Position numbers and translations under genes: made by a program
Notes under the pieces: generated by a model
The model's input: only the letters and a program-made list of their open reading frames with translations
The model's database searches: none
Told to the model about the DNA's origin: nothing
Assembly (NCBI GenBank): GCA_007280205.1
Contig: QYPX01000072.1
Span: forward strand, 1-61,382
DNA from: Comamonadaceae bacterium
GTDB taxonomy: Bacteria > Pseudomonadota > Gammaproteobacteria > Burkholderiales > Burkholderiaceae_C
DNA: 61,382 nucleotides
Direction of reading: 5' to 3'
Shown: piece after piece, positions 6,789-15,852 of the stretch
Layout: each line of letters opens with the position of its first letter
Position numbering within the stretch: position 1 is the stretch's first letter

Positions 6789-8170
6789 GTGGTGCTTTGC
6801 AGCCTGTCATTGTGGGCGCGGGTCCGGCGGGAATCCGGGCCGCGCAGACACTGGTGCGACATGGCCTGCGCCCGGTTCTGCTGGACGAAGCCAGCAAGGC
6901 GGGTGGACAGATCTACCGCCAGCCACCGGACGGCTTTCGGCGCAGCGGTAAATCGCTCTATGGCTTCGAGGCGGGGCGTGCCGCATCGGTGCACGCGGCG
7001 ATGAGCGCCATCCAGGATGGCGTGGACTACCGTCCCGAAACCCTGGTCTGGAATGCCGAGGGCGGACAGCTCGACCTGCTGCAGTGCAGCCAGACCAAAA
7101 CCCTGCCCTATTCGCATCTGATCGTCGCCACCGGCGCCACTGATCGTGTGCTGCCCTTTGCGGGCTGGACCACACCCGGGGTCTACAGCCTGGGCGGCGC
7201 CCAGGTGGCGCTCAAGTTTCAGGGCTGCAGTGTCGGCGAGCGCGTTGTCTTCATGGGCACCGGTCCGCTCCTGTACCTGGTGGCCTACCAGTATGCGAAG
7301 GCCGGTGCCAAGGTGCTGGCCGTGCTTGACAGTGCTCGCCTGAGTGACCAGATTGCGGCCTTGCCGGCTTTGCTGCAGCAGCCAGCCACGCTGGCCAAAG
7401 GCATGTACTACGTGGCCTGGCTGCGCTCTCACGGCGTTCCATTGCACGGAGGAGTGCGACCGCTGCGTGCCCTGGGACAGGAACGTGTGACAGCGCTTGA
7501 ATGGCGTGACGATGCCGGTGAGCACCATCTGGACTGTGATGCCATCGCCTTCGGCTATGGCCTGCGCTCGGAAACGCAACTGGCCGACATTCTGGGTTGC
7601 TGCTTTGCCTTCGACGCCTTGCAGCGCGCCTGGCTGCCTGAGCGAGATGGCGCCGGGCGCAGCAGCGTCGGCGGCGTCTATCTGGCAGGCGACGGTGCCG
7701 GCATTCTGGGCGCGGATGCGGCCGAGTGGGCGGGGGAGCGTGCGGCGCTGGCCTTGCTGGCCGATGCCGGCGTTCAACTCGACAGCGCGAGCGTCGCTCG
7801 CGTCCTGACGCTGGAGCAAAAACTGGCACGCCAGCGGCACTTGCGCATCGGTCTGGAGCGCGCCTTTCCCCTGCCACCCGATTGGGCCGCGCAGGCAAGC
7901 GACGCGCTGCTGATCTGCCGCTGTGAAGAAGTCACGGCCGGCGATTTGCGCGCAACCGTGAAGGCGACGGGTGCGACCGAGATCAACCGGCTGAAAGCCT
8001 TGTCGCGTGTTGGCATGGGGCGTTGCCAGGGCCGCATGTGCGCGGCGGCGGCGGCCGAGATTCTCGCGCAGTGCACGGCTCAGCGCATAGAACAGACCGG
8101 TCGCCTGCGCGCGCAAGCACCGGTGAAGCCGATTCCATTTGCCTTGGCCGAACAGAAGGAGCCCTCGTGA
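6785..8170 (+). CDS. FAD/NAD-binding oxidoreductase subunit with BFD-like Fe-S domain (HcnB-like)
   Basis: A 461-residue flavoprotein. The N-terminal dinucleotide site is VIVGAGPAGIRAAQTL (residues about 9-24); a second nucleotide-binding region lies near residues 145-175; the end of the FAD domain is YLAGDGAGILGADAAEW. Residues about 375-435 form a bacterioferritin-associated-ferredoxin-like [2Fe-2S] domain with CRCEE and GRCQGRMCAAA. HcnB, opine oxidase A and the alpha subunit of D-hydroxyproline dehydrogenase have this design. With its two partner genes it forms a heterotrimeric amine/imino-acid dehydrogenase that feeds the electron transport chain. It overlaps both neighbours by 3-4 bp. 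Confidence 0.9.
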   Translation: MSGALQPVIVGAGPAGIRAAQTLVRHGLRPVLLDEASKAGGQIYRQPPDGFRRSGKSLYGFEAGRAASVHAAMSAIQDGVDYRPETLVWNAEGGQLDLLQCSQTKTLPYSHLIVATGATDRVLPFAGWTTPGVYSLGGAQVALKFQGCSVGERVVFMGTGPLLYLVAYQYAKAGAKVLAVLDSARLSDQIAALPALLQQPATLAKGMYYVAWLRSHGVPLHGGVRPLRALGQERVTALEWRDDAGEHHLDCDAIAFGYGLRSETQLADILGCCFAFDALQRAWLPERDGAGRSSVGGVYLAGDGAGILGADAAEWAGERAALALLADAGVQLDSASVARVLTLEQKLARQRHLRIGLERAFPLPPDWAAQASDALLICRCEEVTAGDLRATVKATGATEINRLKALSRVGMGRCQGRMCAAAAAEILAQCTAQRIEQTGRLRAQAPVKPIPFALAEQKEPS

Positions 8171-9303
8171 CCGAGCGCCTGCGCAGCGACGTGGCCATTG
8201 TGGGCGGCGGCATCGTCGGCACCTCGGCTGCGCTGGCGCTGCGCCGCATGGGTCTGTCAGTCACCTTGCTGGAACGCGACTTCTGTGGTTCGCGCTCCAG
8301 CGGCGTCAACTACGGCGGTGTGCGCCGGCAGGGGCGCTCGCTGGTCCAGTTGCCGCTAACCCAGCGCGCCCACGGCATCTGGGGACGCCTGCCGAAACTG
8401 ATCGGCATCGATGGCGAGTACATCCGCTGCGGCCACCTGAAGATCGCGCGCAGCCAGGCCGATATGGCGTCTCTGGCAGCTTACCGGGAACGCAGCCGGG
8501 GCTTTGGCATGGACCTGCAACTTTTGGCAGCCAGCACGCTGCGCGAGCGCTTTGCCTGGCTTGGCGAGCGCGCCGTCGGCGGCTCGCTGTGTCCGCAGGA
8601 CGGGCACGCCAATCCGCGCCTGGTGTCGCCCGCCTTTGCGCGCGCTGCAGCCAGGCTGGGCGCAGACGTTCGGGAGCAAACCCGGGTTGACGAATTGGCG
8701 CATGACGGCAAGGACTTTGTGCTGTTGACCGCCACCGGTTTGGAACTGCGCTCGCGTTTCCTGCTCAATTGCGCGGGTGCCTGGGCCGGGGCGATTGCAG
8801 AGCACTTTGGGGAGCTGGTGCCGATGGTGTCGGCGCACCCGGTGATGGCCGTGACGGAGCCGCTGCCGATGTTCATGAACCTGAGCCTGGGTGTGGAGGG
8901 CGGTGGTATTTATGCACGCCAGGCGCCGCGCGGCAATTGCGTCATCGGCGGCTCGCGCGGCTTTGCGCTGGACGCCCTGCGTGCGCGCCCGAGTCGGGAC
9001 GCGATCTCGCTGGTCCTGCGCGGCACGGTCGAGTTATTGCCCAGGCTGCGCCACGCCCACATCATTCGCAGCTGGAGCGGCACCGAGGGCTATCTGCCCG
9101 ACCACGAACCCGTGATTGGACCGAGTGCCAAGCAGCCCGGTCTGTTCCATGGCTTTGGTTTTGCCGGCGCCGGCTTTCAGATCGGCCCGGCCGTCGGCGA
9201 AGTGCTGGCCGAGCTGGTGCAGGGTGGCGCCAGCAGCACGCCCATTGCCGCGTTTTCCATTTCCCGTTTTTCCCCTGTTCCCGCATCCGCTACTTCAACC
9301 TAA
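8167..9303 (+). CDS. FAD-dependent oxidoreductase, DAO/sarcosine-oxidase family (HcnC-like)
   Basis: A 378-residue glycine-oxidase/DadA-like flavoprotein, probably the catalytic subunit that oxidises a C-N bond of an amino or imino acid. The N-terminal FAD motif is DVAIVGGGIVGTSAALAL, and the C-terminal FAD contact is GFGFAGAGFQIGPAVGE. I chose the GTG at 8167, overlapping the upstream stop (GTGA), because the first residues MTERLRSDVAIVGGG then match the family; an upstream extension to 8023 only reads through the preceding gene. The C-terminal tail is Ser/Pro-rich and short. Confidence 0.88.
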   Translation: MTERLRSDVAIVGGGIVGTSAALALRRMGLSVTLLERDFCGSRSSGVNYGGVRRQGRSLVQLPLTQRAHGIWGRLPKLIGIDGEYIRCGHLKIARSQADMASLAAYRERSRGFGMDLQLLAASTLRERFAWLGERAVGGSLCPQDGHANPRLVSPAFARAAARLGADVREQTRVDELAHDGKDFVLLTATGLELRSRFLLNCAGAWAGAIAEHFGELVPMVSAHPVMAVTEPLPMFMNLSLGVEGGGIYARQAPRGNCVIGGSRGFALDALRARPSRDAISLVLRGTVELLPRLRHAHIIRSWSGTEGYLPDHEPVIGPSAKQPGLFHGFGFAGAGFQIGPAVGEVLAELVQGGASSTPIAAFSISRFSPVPASATST

Positions 9304-9315
9304 AGGAGATTTTTC

Positions 9316-10389
9316 ATGAAATACAGTTCTTCCATTTTCAAGACGACACGTCCAGCGGCGCTGAGCCTCGCAGTGGGCACGCTTGCACTCTCGGCCGGGC
9401 TGGCCGGCGCACAAACCAGGACGCTCTACATCGGCATGAACGGTGGCTCGATGGAGAAGACCTGGACCGAACACGTCTTCCCCGCGTTCGAGAAAGCCAA
9501 CAACGCCAAGGTGGTGGTGGTGCCCGGTGGCTCGGCTGACATCCTGGCCAAGGCACAGGCGGCCAAGGACAAGCCGCAGATGCATGTGATGTTCCTTGAC
9601 GACGGCGTGATGGTTCGCGCCATCGGCATGGGCCTGTGCGAGAAGATGAAGCCCAGTGCGGCCCTGAACGAAGTGTTTCCCACGGCGCGCTTCAAAGGCG
9701 ACATGGCCACCGGCGTCACCATGGGCATGACAGGCCTCGCCTACAACAAGAAGATGTTCACTGAAAAGGGTTGGGCTGCACCGACCTCGTGGATGGACCT
9801 GGCCGACCCGAAATTCAAGGGCAAGGTGGTGTTCCAGTCGCTCTCGTCATCAACCTTTGGCCTGCACGGGTTCCTGATGTTCAACCGCATCAAGGGCGGC
9901 ACCGACACCAATGTCGAGCCCGGTTTCAATGCCTGGAAGAGCAGCATCGGCCCCAATGTGCTGGAGTACATCCCGAGCTCGGCCAAGCTCTCCGAGATGA
10001 TTCAGACCGGTGAAGCGGCGATTGCGCCACTGACACCGACCTCGGTGGCGACCTTGCAGGAAAAGGGCATTGCGGTGGAGTATGCGCAGCCCAAGGAAGG
10101 CTCGGTGGTGCTGATGGTGGGTGAGTGCGTGATCGCCAACAACAGCGAGCCCGCGCTGGCGCAAAAGCTGGCCGAGTACCTGCTGACGGCCGATGCCCAG
10201 GCTGCCGCATTGCAACACGGCAACCAGATCCCGTCGAACCCGAAAGCACCCGCTGTGGGCGACGATGCCAAGCTCAAACTCAAGCAGTTCGGTGAGTACA
10301 TGAAGACCGCGGTGGTGGTCGACTGGAACGCCATCAACGAGAATCGGCCGGCGTGGAATGCACGCTGGAACCGCACCATCGAAAAATAA
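9316..10389 (+). CDS. Periplasmic solute-binding protein, PotD/PotF-like
   Basis: A 357-residue binding protein with a Sec signal peptide (hydrophobic core about residues 14-30, cleavage near AGA-QT at 32). The mature part has the spermidine/putrescine-binding fold (VVPGGSADILAKAQAAKDKP, MTGLAYNKKMFTEKGWAAP). It lies 12 bp after the flavoprotein gene with a strong AAAGGAG ribosome site, and delivers substrate to the permeases encoded at 4829-6480. The acidic residues that bind polyamines cannot be assigned by eye, so an amino-acid-like ligand is as likely as a polyamine. Confidence 0.9.
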   Translation: MKYSSSIFKTTRPAALSLAVGTLALSAGLAGAQTRTLYIGMNGGSMEKTWTEHVFPAFEKANNAKVVVVPGGSADILAKAQAAKDKPQMHVMFLDDGVMVRAIGMGLCEKMKPSAALNEVFPTARFKGDMATGVTMGMTGLAYNKKMFTEKGWAAPTSWMDLADPKFKGKVVFQSLSSSTFGLHGFLMFNRIKGGTDTNVEPGFNAWKSSIGPNVLEYIPSSAKLSEMIQTGEAAIAPLTPTSVATLQEKGIAVEYAQPKEGSVVLMVGECVIANNSEPALAQKLAEYLLTADAQAAALQHGNQIPSNPKAPAVGDDAKLKLKQFGEYMKTAVVVDWNAINENRPAWNARWNRTIEK

Positions 10390-10398
10390 AGACTGACC

Positions 10399-11907
10399 AT
10401 GAGCTACTGCACCGACATCCAGACCCTCTTCAAAACGCTGGGCCTCGCCGCCCCGCCCGACAGCGCGGACGGCATCGAGGTCCGCACGCCGATTGACGGC
10501 AGCCCCTTGGCGCGAGTGGCAGTCACCACAGACGCCCAGGTCAACGCCGCCATCGCGCGCGCGCAGGCACGCAGCCTGAGCTGGCGCGAGGTTCCGGCGC
10601 CCAAGCGCGGTGAACTGGTGCGCGCCTTTGGCGAAGCGGTGCGTCGCCACAAGGAGCCGCTGGGTCGCTTGATCTCGCTGGAGACCGGCAAGATCGTGCA
10701 GGAGGGCTTGGGTGAGGTGCAGGAGGTGGTGGACATCTGCGAGTTCGCCGTGGGTCTGTCACGTCAGCTTTACGGCCTGACCATTGCCAGCGAGCGGCCC
10801 GAGCACAAGCTGCTGGAGACCTGGCATCCGCTGGGTGTGGTGGGCATCATCTCGGCCTTCAATTTTCCGATGGCGGTTTATGCCTGGAATGCGGCGCTGG
10901 CGCTGGTCTGTGGCAACACGCTGGTCTGGAAGCCGTCGGAAAAAGCGCCTTTGTCGGCATTGGCACTCTCCGGGCTACTGCTCAAGACCGCGAGCGAGCA
11001 GGGAATCGACCCGGTCGGCCTGGCCGAACTTCTGATTGGCGAACGCGTTGTCGGCGAGGCGCTGGTCTCGCATCCGGCGGTGAAACTGGTCAGTGCCACC
11101 GGCTCTACCACCATGGGGCGCGCCGTCGGTGTGGCTTGCGCCTCGCTGTTCAAGCGCTCGCTGCTGGAACTCGGTGGCAACAATGCGGCAATAGTCTGCC
11201 CCTCGGCCAATCTGGAACTGGTGGTGCGCGGCGTCGCATTTTCGGCGGCCGGCACAGCGGGACAGCGCTGCACCAGCTTGCGTCGACTGATCGTGCACCG
11301 TTCGGTCTATGCGGCGCTGGTAGCGTCCCTGGTTCGGGTCTTTGAGCGCCTTCCGGTGGGTGATCCGCTGGCCGCCGGCACGCTGGTGGGTCCCTTGATT
11401 GATCAGCGTGCTTTTGAGGCCATGCAGCAGGCGCTGGAGCGCGCACGCCAGGCCGGGGCCAAGGTGCACTTTGGGAATCGTGAAGTGGTGGGCGAGGCTG
11501 CCGCGTTCTACGTGCGCCCGGCCATTGTGGAGTTGGCCACGCAGACCGGGCCGATGTTGCAGGAAACCTTTGCACCGATTCTGTACGTGGTGCCTTACGA
11601 CAGTTTTGATGAGGCGATCGCGATCAACAACGCGGTCAGCCACGGCTTGTCGTCCGCCGTTTTTACACAGGATTTGCGCGAGGCAGAAATCTTTACCTCG
11701 GCGCGTGGCTCCGACTGCGGTATTGCCAACGTCAACATCGGCACCAGCGGTGCGGAGATCGGCGGCGCCTTTGGTGGCGAGAAGGAAACCGGCGGTGGCC
11801 GTGAATCCGGCTCCGACGCCTGGAAAGCCTATATGCGCCGGGCCACCAACACCATCAACTACGGCAGCACACTGCCGCTGGCGCAGGGGATCAGGTTTGA
11901 GGTGTAG
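10399..11907 (+). CDS. Aldehyde dehydrogenase, ALDH7 (aminoadipate-semialdehyde) family
   Basis: A 502-residue NAD(P)-dependent dehydrogenase of the antiquitin/AmaB type. Typical features are LGVVGIISAFNFPMAVYAWN (about residues 143-162), the catalytic Glu in LLELGGNNAAIV, and the nucleophile in GTAGQRCTSLRRL. Members oxidise alpha-aminoadipate semialdehyde (the open form of piperideine-6-carboxylate) in lysine/pipecolate breakdown. It follows the binding-protein gene by 9 bp and closes the operon, so it probably oxidises the aldehyde made by the Hcn-type dehydrogenase. Its last 49 bp overlap the 3' end of the convergent primase-helicase gene. Confidence 0.88.
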   Translation: MSYCTDIQTLFKTLGLAAPPDSADGIEVRTPIDGSPLARVAVTTDAQVNAAIARAQARSLSWREVPAPKRGELVRAFGEAVRRHKEPLGRLISLETGKIVQEGLGEVQEVVDICEFAVGLSRQLYGLTIASERPEHKLLETWHPLGVVGIISAFNFPMAVYAWNAALALVCGNTLVWKPSEKAPLSALALSGLLLKTASEQGIDPVGLAELLIGERVVGEALVSHPAVKLVSATGSTTMGRAVGVACASLFKRSLLELGGNNAAIVCPSANLELVVRGVAFSAAGTAGQRCTSLRRLIVHRSVYAALVASLVRVFERLPVGDPLAAGTLVGPLIDQRAFEAMQQALERARQAGAKVHFGNREVVGEAAAFYVRPAIVELATQTGPMLQETFAPILYVVPYDSFDEAIAINNAVSHGLSSAVFTQDLREAEIFTSARGSDCGIANVNIGTSGAEIGGAFGGEKETGGGRESGSDAWKAYMRRATNTINYGSTLPLAQGIRFEV

Positions 11908-14282
11908 GCGGGCATTTGCCCGTTCAGGATGAATTGGTCGGCCAGCCGATAGCCCATGGCTTTGTAGCCCCTTTGGCGCTTGTCCCACATCCGCAGCAAT
12001 ACTGGGTGGCCGGTGTCTACGAAATCGATGATGCGCACATCGGTCTTGCTGGCGTGCTCGCGGTGCAGACGGCCAGCATACTGCTGCAAGGTTCCTTTCC
12101 ATGAAATCGGCATAGCCAGTACAAGTGTGTCCAGCGGCGGGTGGTCAAAACCTTCGCCGACCAGTTTGCCGGTGGACAGCAAGACGCGTGGCTCACCTTG
12201 TGGCAGTGCGTTCAACTGGTCAACCACTGCAGCGCGCTGCTTCTTTGGCATTCGGCCGTACAAGGTGTAAAGAGTCTCCACCTTGCCTGCCAATTCCAAA
12301 GCGATAGCTTGTAGATGCTCGGTACGTTCGGTCAACAGCAGCACTTTGCGTCCGGCCTGGAAAGCTTCCATCACATCGGCGGCAATGGCGCTGGTGCGAT
12401 CGGAATCATTGATAAGGTGACTGAACACATCCTGAATCCCGGCTGCAGGGGGCAATTCGATATTTGTTGCCAGCGTATGCGGCACGATCAGCAAGTCATG
12501 CTGTGCATTGGTGGACTTTGTAGCGGTATGCCGGGTTGGACCGCACTGCATGAAGATGATCGGTTGCTGGCCATCACGACGAATAGGTGTAGCAGTGAGT
12601 CCGAGCAAATACTTCGCCCTGACTCGTTTGAGAATGGCATCAAACGATGCTGCCCCGATATGGTGGCATTCGTCTACGATGACATGACCATAGGTCTCGA
12701 CCAGTTCGTTGACCTCACCTTTGCGTGATAGAGACTGCATGACCGCGATGTCGATTTTTCCTGTGGGTTTGACCTTGCCGCCGCCAATCGTTCCGACCAG
12801 GCCCTTGCTCGCGCCAAGGAAAGCTTGCAGGCGCTCCTGCCATTGCTTGAGCAACTCCGTTCGATGCACCAGTACGAGGGTGTTCACACCACGTTGCGCG
12901 ATCAGCGCGGCAGCGGCGACGGTCTTGCCAAAAGCAGTCGGTGCGCAGAGCACTCCGGCATCGTGTTGCAACATCGCGGCCACGGCGGCCTGTTGGTCGG
13001 GTCGGAGTGTCCCGGCGAAAACTGCATCGATGGGCTGCCCCGCATAACGCTCGTCGATGATTTCGCATCTGATGCAGTTATCGCGCAGCAGTTCCTCGGC
13101 GGCATCAAGACAGCCCCGAGGTAGCGCGATGTGATTCGGGTAGTTTTCAGCGCAGCCGATCACGCGGGGTTCGTTCCAAACGCTGAAGCGCATCGCTTGC
13201 GCCTTGTAAAACTCGGGGTTCTGAAAGGCTGCGAGACGGATCAGACGGTTGGCCAATGGTTGTGGCAGGTGGGCTTTCTCAAAGTAAACGAGATTGGCCA
13301 ATGTGACCGTAAGTGACTTTGGCATTGGTATGGTCAATTTCTTAGCCAATGACCGAGACCGCTTCCATGGCTCCTTCTGGTCTTCCTCATCAATAAATGT
13401 GACATCCAGTGGGTGCACGCCGCCCGTAGCGCACAGGATGGTTGGCTCAACGTCATGTGCGGGCATAGTCCGAATGGACGCCAGGAACTCCCACTGATCC
13501 GGATAGGGATGCCATGCAGCGTCCACAAACACGCTACAGTCGTTTTCACGTGGTCGCTTTTGCAAAGGCAAAGCAATCAAATTGCCGAAGCCACCTTTTG
13601 GCATCGTGTCTTGATTTGGGAACAAACGGTCATAGGATTCCAGTTTCAATTGTCTTGTGCGGGCACAGGTATGACTGATGAGAGCTGTGCCAAGGCGGCG
13701 GGCATCCCGGGCTGAAACACTTCCCGAGAAGAATACCCAAGCGTGTGCGCCATTGCCAGATCTGGAGATTTCGAGCGCGACTGGTACACCCAACTCGTGG
13801 CAGGATTGCGCGAATGCCTGTGCATCTTCGCGCCAGTCGGATCCATCGAAATCGCAGGCGAGAAAATAGCAAGTGTCGTCCGGTAACAGTGGATAGACAC
13901 CGACCGTGCGTTTTCCGACAAGGTGCTCATAGATGACGGCGTCTGATAAGGGTGTCAGCAGGCGATTGCCGCAATCCGTGCATTTGATGTGCCGCTTGTC
14001 GCACACCCCGGCGAGCCACTCATTGGCGCAGGCCGGGGTGTAGCCCGACTTGCCGCCTTCCTTGGCTTCCCAACGGACCGGGAACACGTCAACGCGGCCA
14101 CGGAACAAGCGACGAAAGAGCGCGATTTTGTCTTTGGTGCTGAAGCGCGCAGGCTCAGACTCTGCAGCAATGATTGCGGACGATTTCGGCTCTGGGGGCA
14201 AGCGCCAGTGGATCCTGTGTTCGTCCAGGAGTTCGACGAGGCGGGCGTTTTCAGCCCGCAGCGTCGCTAGTGAATCATTCAC
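11859..14282 (-). CDS. TOTE-type primase-helicase (AEP primase plus SF2 helicase)
   Basis: An 807-residue two-enzyme protein. Residues 5-25 are a short coiled coil. C94 to C104 (CDKRHIKCTDC) resembles a zinc ligand group. The archaeo-eukaryotic primase domain spans about 45-300 with metal residues D143/D145 (LACDFDGSDW) and H180 (SGNGAHAW). The SF2 helicase spans about 420-800: Walker A APTAFGKT (447-454), DECH (537-540), GLTATPIRRDG, and the arginine-finger segment QQYAGRLHREH. This architecture is that described for TOTE conflict systems, thought to copy or restrict invasive DNA or RNA; no nuclease domain is visible. It overlaps the upstream AlbA_2 gene by 4 bp. The final residues read into the ALDH gene, suggesting a C-terminus formed at an insertion boundary. 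Confidence 0.85.
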   Translation of the reverse strand: MNDSLATLRAENARLVELLDEHRIHWRLPPEPKSSAIIAAESEPARFSTKDKIALFRRLFRGRVDVFPVRWEAKEGGKSGYTPACANEWLAGVCDKRHIKCTDCGNRLLTPLSDAVIYEHLVGKRTVGVYPLLPDDTCYFLACDFDGSDWREDAQAFAQSCHELGVPVALEISRSGNGAHAWVFFSGSVSARDARRLGTALISHTCARTRQLKLESYDRLFPNQDTMPKGGFGNLIALPLQKRPRENDCSVFVDAAWHPYPDQWEFLASIRTMPAHDVEPTILCATGGVHPLDVTFIDEEDQKEPWKRSRSLAKKLTIPMPKSLTVTLANLVYFEKAHLPQPLANRLIRLAAFQNPEFYKAQAMRFSVWNEPRVIGCAENYPNHIALPRGCLDAAEELLRDNCIRCEIIDERYAGQPIDAVFAGTLRPDQQAAVAAMLQHDAGVLCAPTAFGKTVAAAALIAQRGVNTLVLVHRTELLKQWQERLQAFLGASKGLVGTIGGGKVKPTGKIDIAVMQSLSRKGEVNELVETYGHVIVDECHHIGAASFDAILKRVRAKYLLGLTATPIRRDGQQPIIFMQCGPTRHTATKSTNAQHDLLIVPHTLATNIELPPAAGIQDVFSHLINDSDRTSAIAADVMEAFQAGRKVLLLTERTEHLQAIALELAGKVETLYTLYGRMPKKQRAAVVDQLNALPQGEPRVLLSTGKLVGEGFDHPPLDTLVLAMPISWKGTLQQYAGRLHREHASKTDVRIIDFVDTGHPVLLRMWDKRQRGYKAMGYRLADQFILNGQMPAYTSNLIPCASGSVLP

Positions 14283-15817
14283 CGCCGCCTTTCGATCTCA
14301 CTGCGCAGTTGTCGACCAAGTGGCGTTAAACGGTAACGTTGTCTCGTGCTGCGAGGGGTGTCTGGAAGAGTCATTTCCAGGTAGCCCGCTGCTATGGCGG
14401 GCACCAGGTACGCTTTACGGAAATGCTCTGCATTCCTTAGCCCCATCGCCGCCTGCAAGGCAGGCCTGGGCATCTCCCCTATCGTTACCTTTAGCAAGGC
14501 TGCGACTTCCCCGGTGACATCCGTGGTGACATCCGTGGTGACATCCGTGGTCGGCTGTTGCGCAAGCGGATGCACCGGCAGTCGAATCACATAGGCGCAG
14601 CGATCATCGTCTGTCTCAAACAACGGAGCCGGTGATCCATTGGCCGCCATTACATTCAAGATCTTGGGCATGCCGGTAGAACGTCCCTCGGTCAGTTCCA
14701 GCTCCTTCAAAAATTCACCAATGCGCCGGTTGCGGTAACGGCGGCTGACTGCGCGGCCGGCTTCAAAATCGGCCAACTTGATCGAGCGATCTGGCCCCGG
14801 AAAACTCAGTACCACCAGCTCTTCGCGGCTGATGCGCACCTCAATCGGTTCACGCTCTTCATACGATCGGTGGTACACGGCATTCACCAGTGCCTCTTCA
14901 ATCGCCACGTAGGGGAAATTCCAGAGCCGCGTGGCCTCGGCCCGGTCCGGGTGTTTGATGACGGTTTCAAACAGATAATTGCCTTGGATATACTCCAGCG
15001 CCCTGCGTGTGATGAGGTCCAACGGACCTTTGAAAATCTTTTCCACAAAGCGGTCACCACCTGCGCCCTCTGGAAACCACACCACGTCAATCTGCGTACA
15101 CGGAAAAAATCTTTCCGGTGTCTCGTTGAAAAACAACAAGCCTACATTCTTTGGCCAAGGCGATTCAGTCGGGCCACCCACCACATTCATTTGTCGGCCC
15201 AACGCTTCTACCGACAAAGCGGGTACTTCTTCGGCAAGTGCGCTACCTACCTCACGCAGATAGGCTTCCATCAGCGGCTTTGACAAATCGCTGACACTCG
15301 CGGTTTGGGCAAAGCGGTCGTCCCACGGTACCTTGGCCGTGAGGCTTAACAACTCTTGCTCGGTCTCGCCCTTGGCCTCTACCGTACTGCTGTAGCGGCG
15401 GATGTAGTAATGCCAGGTCTTGTGTTTGGCCTTCACGCTGGCAGGCACCTTGTAGGGCCGGGTCTGCCCGCCTGGGGCCCATAAAACCATCAGGTTACGG
15501 CCTTCCACCACTTCCACGCTCAGCGCCGGAAAGTAGGGTGGCTGAATCAACTGGCAGCCGGCCAGAAGCTCCTGCTGAATATTGTCGAGTTGATTGCTGG
15601 GTAGTCCCACCGGTGGAAACACTGGACGGCCGTGTGAATCGCAGTCCTGCCCGATGACCACATAACCGCCACCCAGATTCTCAAAGTCATTGGCGAAGGC
15701 GCAAACTGTGCGCAGGATCGGGTCCGGGTTCCAGCCTGCCTTGTATTCGATGCGCTCTCCTTCAACCTTGCGTTGGTGCAGCAGGTCGAGCAAATTGATG
15801 GGCAGTTTGTCGGCCAT
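14279..15817 (-). CDS. AlbA_2 (Schlafen-type) ATP-binding protein with winged helix
   Basis: A 512-residue protein. Residues about 15-140 match the AlbA_2/Schlafen-type putative DNA- or RNA-binding domain (ERIEYKAGWNPDPILRTV, FENLGGGYVVIGQD). A GHKL-like ATP-binding region (HATPase_c_4) lies near 305-400, with IEEALVNAVYHRSYEEREPI carrying the conserved N and H. A winged helix follows at about 430-505. A low-complexity linker with repeats of TTDV precedes the winged helix and is encoded by a 12-bp tandem repeat (14513-14548). It is the first gene of a two-gene unit with the primase-helicase (ATGA overlap). Such proteins are often annotated as transcriptional regulators; a role in defence is inferred from pairing. 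Confidence 0.82.
   Translation of the reverse strand: MADKLPINLLDLLHQRKVEGERIEYKAGWNPDPILRTVCAFANDFENLGGGYVVIGQDCDSHGRPVFPPVGLPSNQLDNIQQELLAGCQLIQPPYFPALSVEVVEGRNLMVLWAPGGQTRPYKVPASVKAKHKTWHYYIRRYSSTVEAKGETEQELLSLTAKVPWDDRFAQTASVSDLSKPLMEAYLREVGSALAEEVPALSVEALGRQMNVVGGPTESPWPKNVGLLFFNETPERFFPCTQIDVVWFPEGAGGDRFVEKIFKGPLDLITRRALEYIQGNYLFETVIKHPDRAEATRLWNFPYVAIEEALVNAVYHRSYEEREPIEVRISREELVVLSFPGPDRSIKLADFEAGRAVSRRYRNRRIGEFLKELELTEGRSTGMPKILNVMAANGSPAPLFETDDDRCAYVIRLPVHPLAQQPTTDVTTDVTTDVTGEVAALLKVTIGEMPRPALQAAMGLRNAEHFRKAYLVPAIAAGYLEMTLPDTPRSTRQRYRLTPLGRQLRSEIERRR
14513..14548. repeat. Three tandem 12-bp units inside the AlbA_2 gene
   Basis: GGTGACATCCGT repeated three times without interruption; on the coding (minus) strand each unit encodes one four-residue TTDV/DVTT repeat in the linker before the winged helix. 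The unit is a multiple of three, so copy-number change by slippage would keep the frame. Confidence 0.85.
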
Positions 15818-15852
15818 GATCTATCGACGAAAAAAGCTTTGCCGAAAGCACA

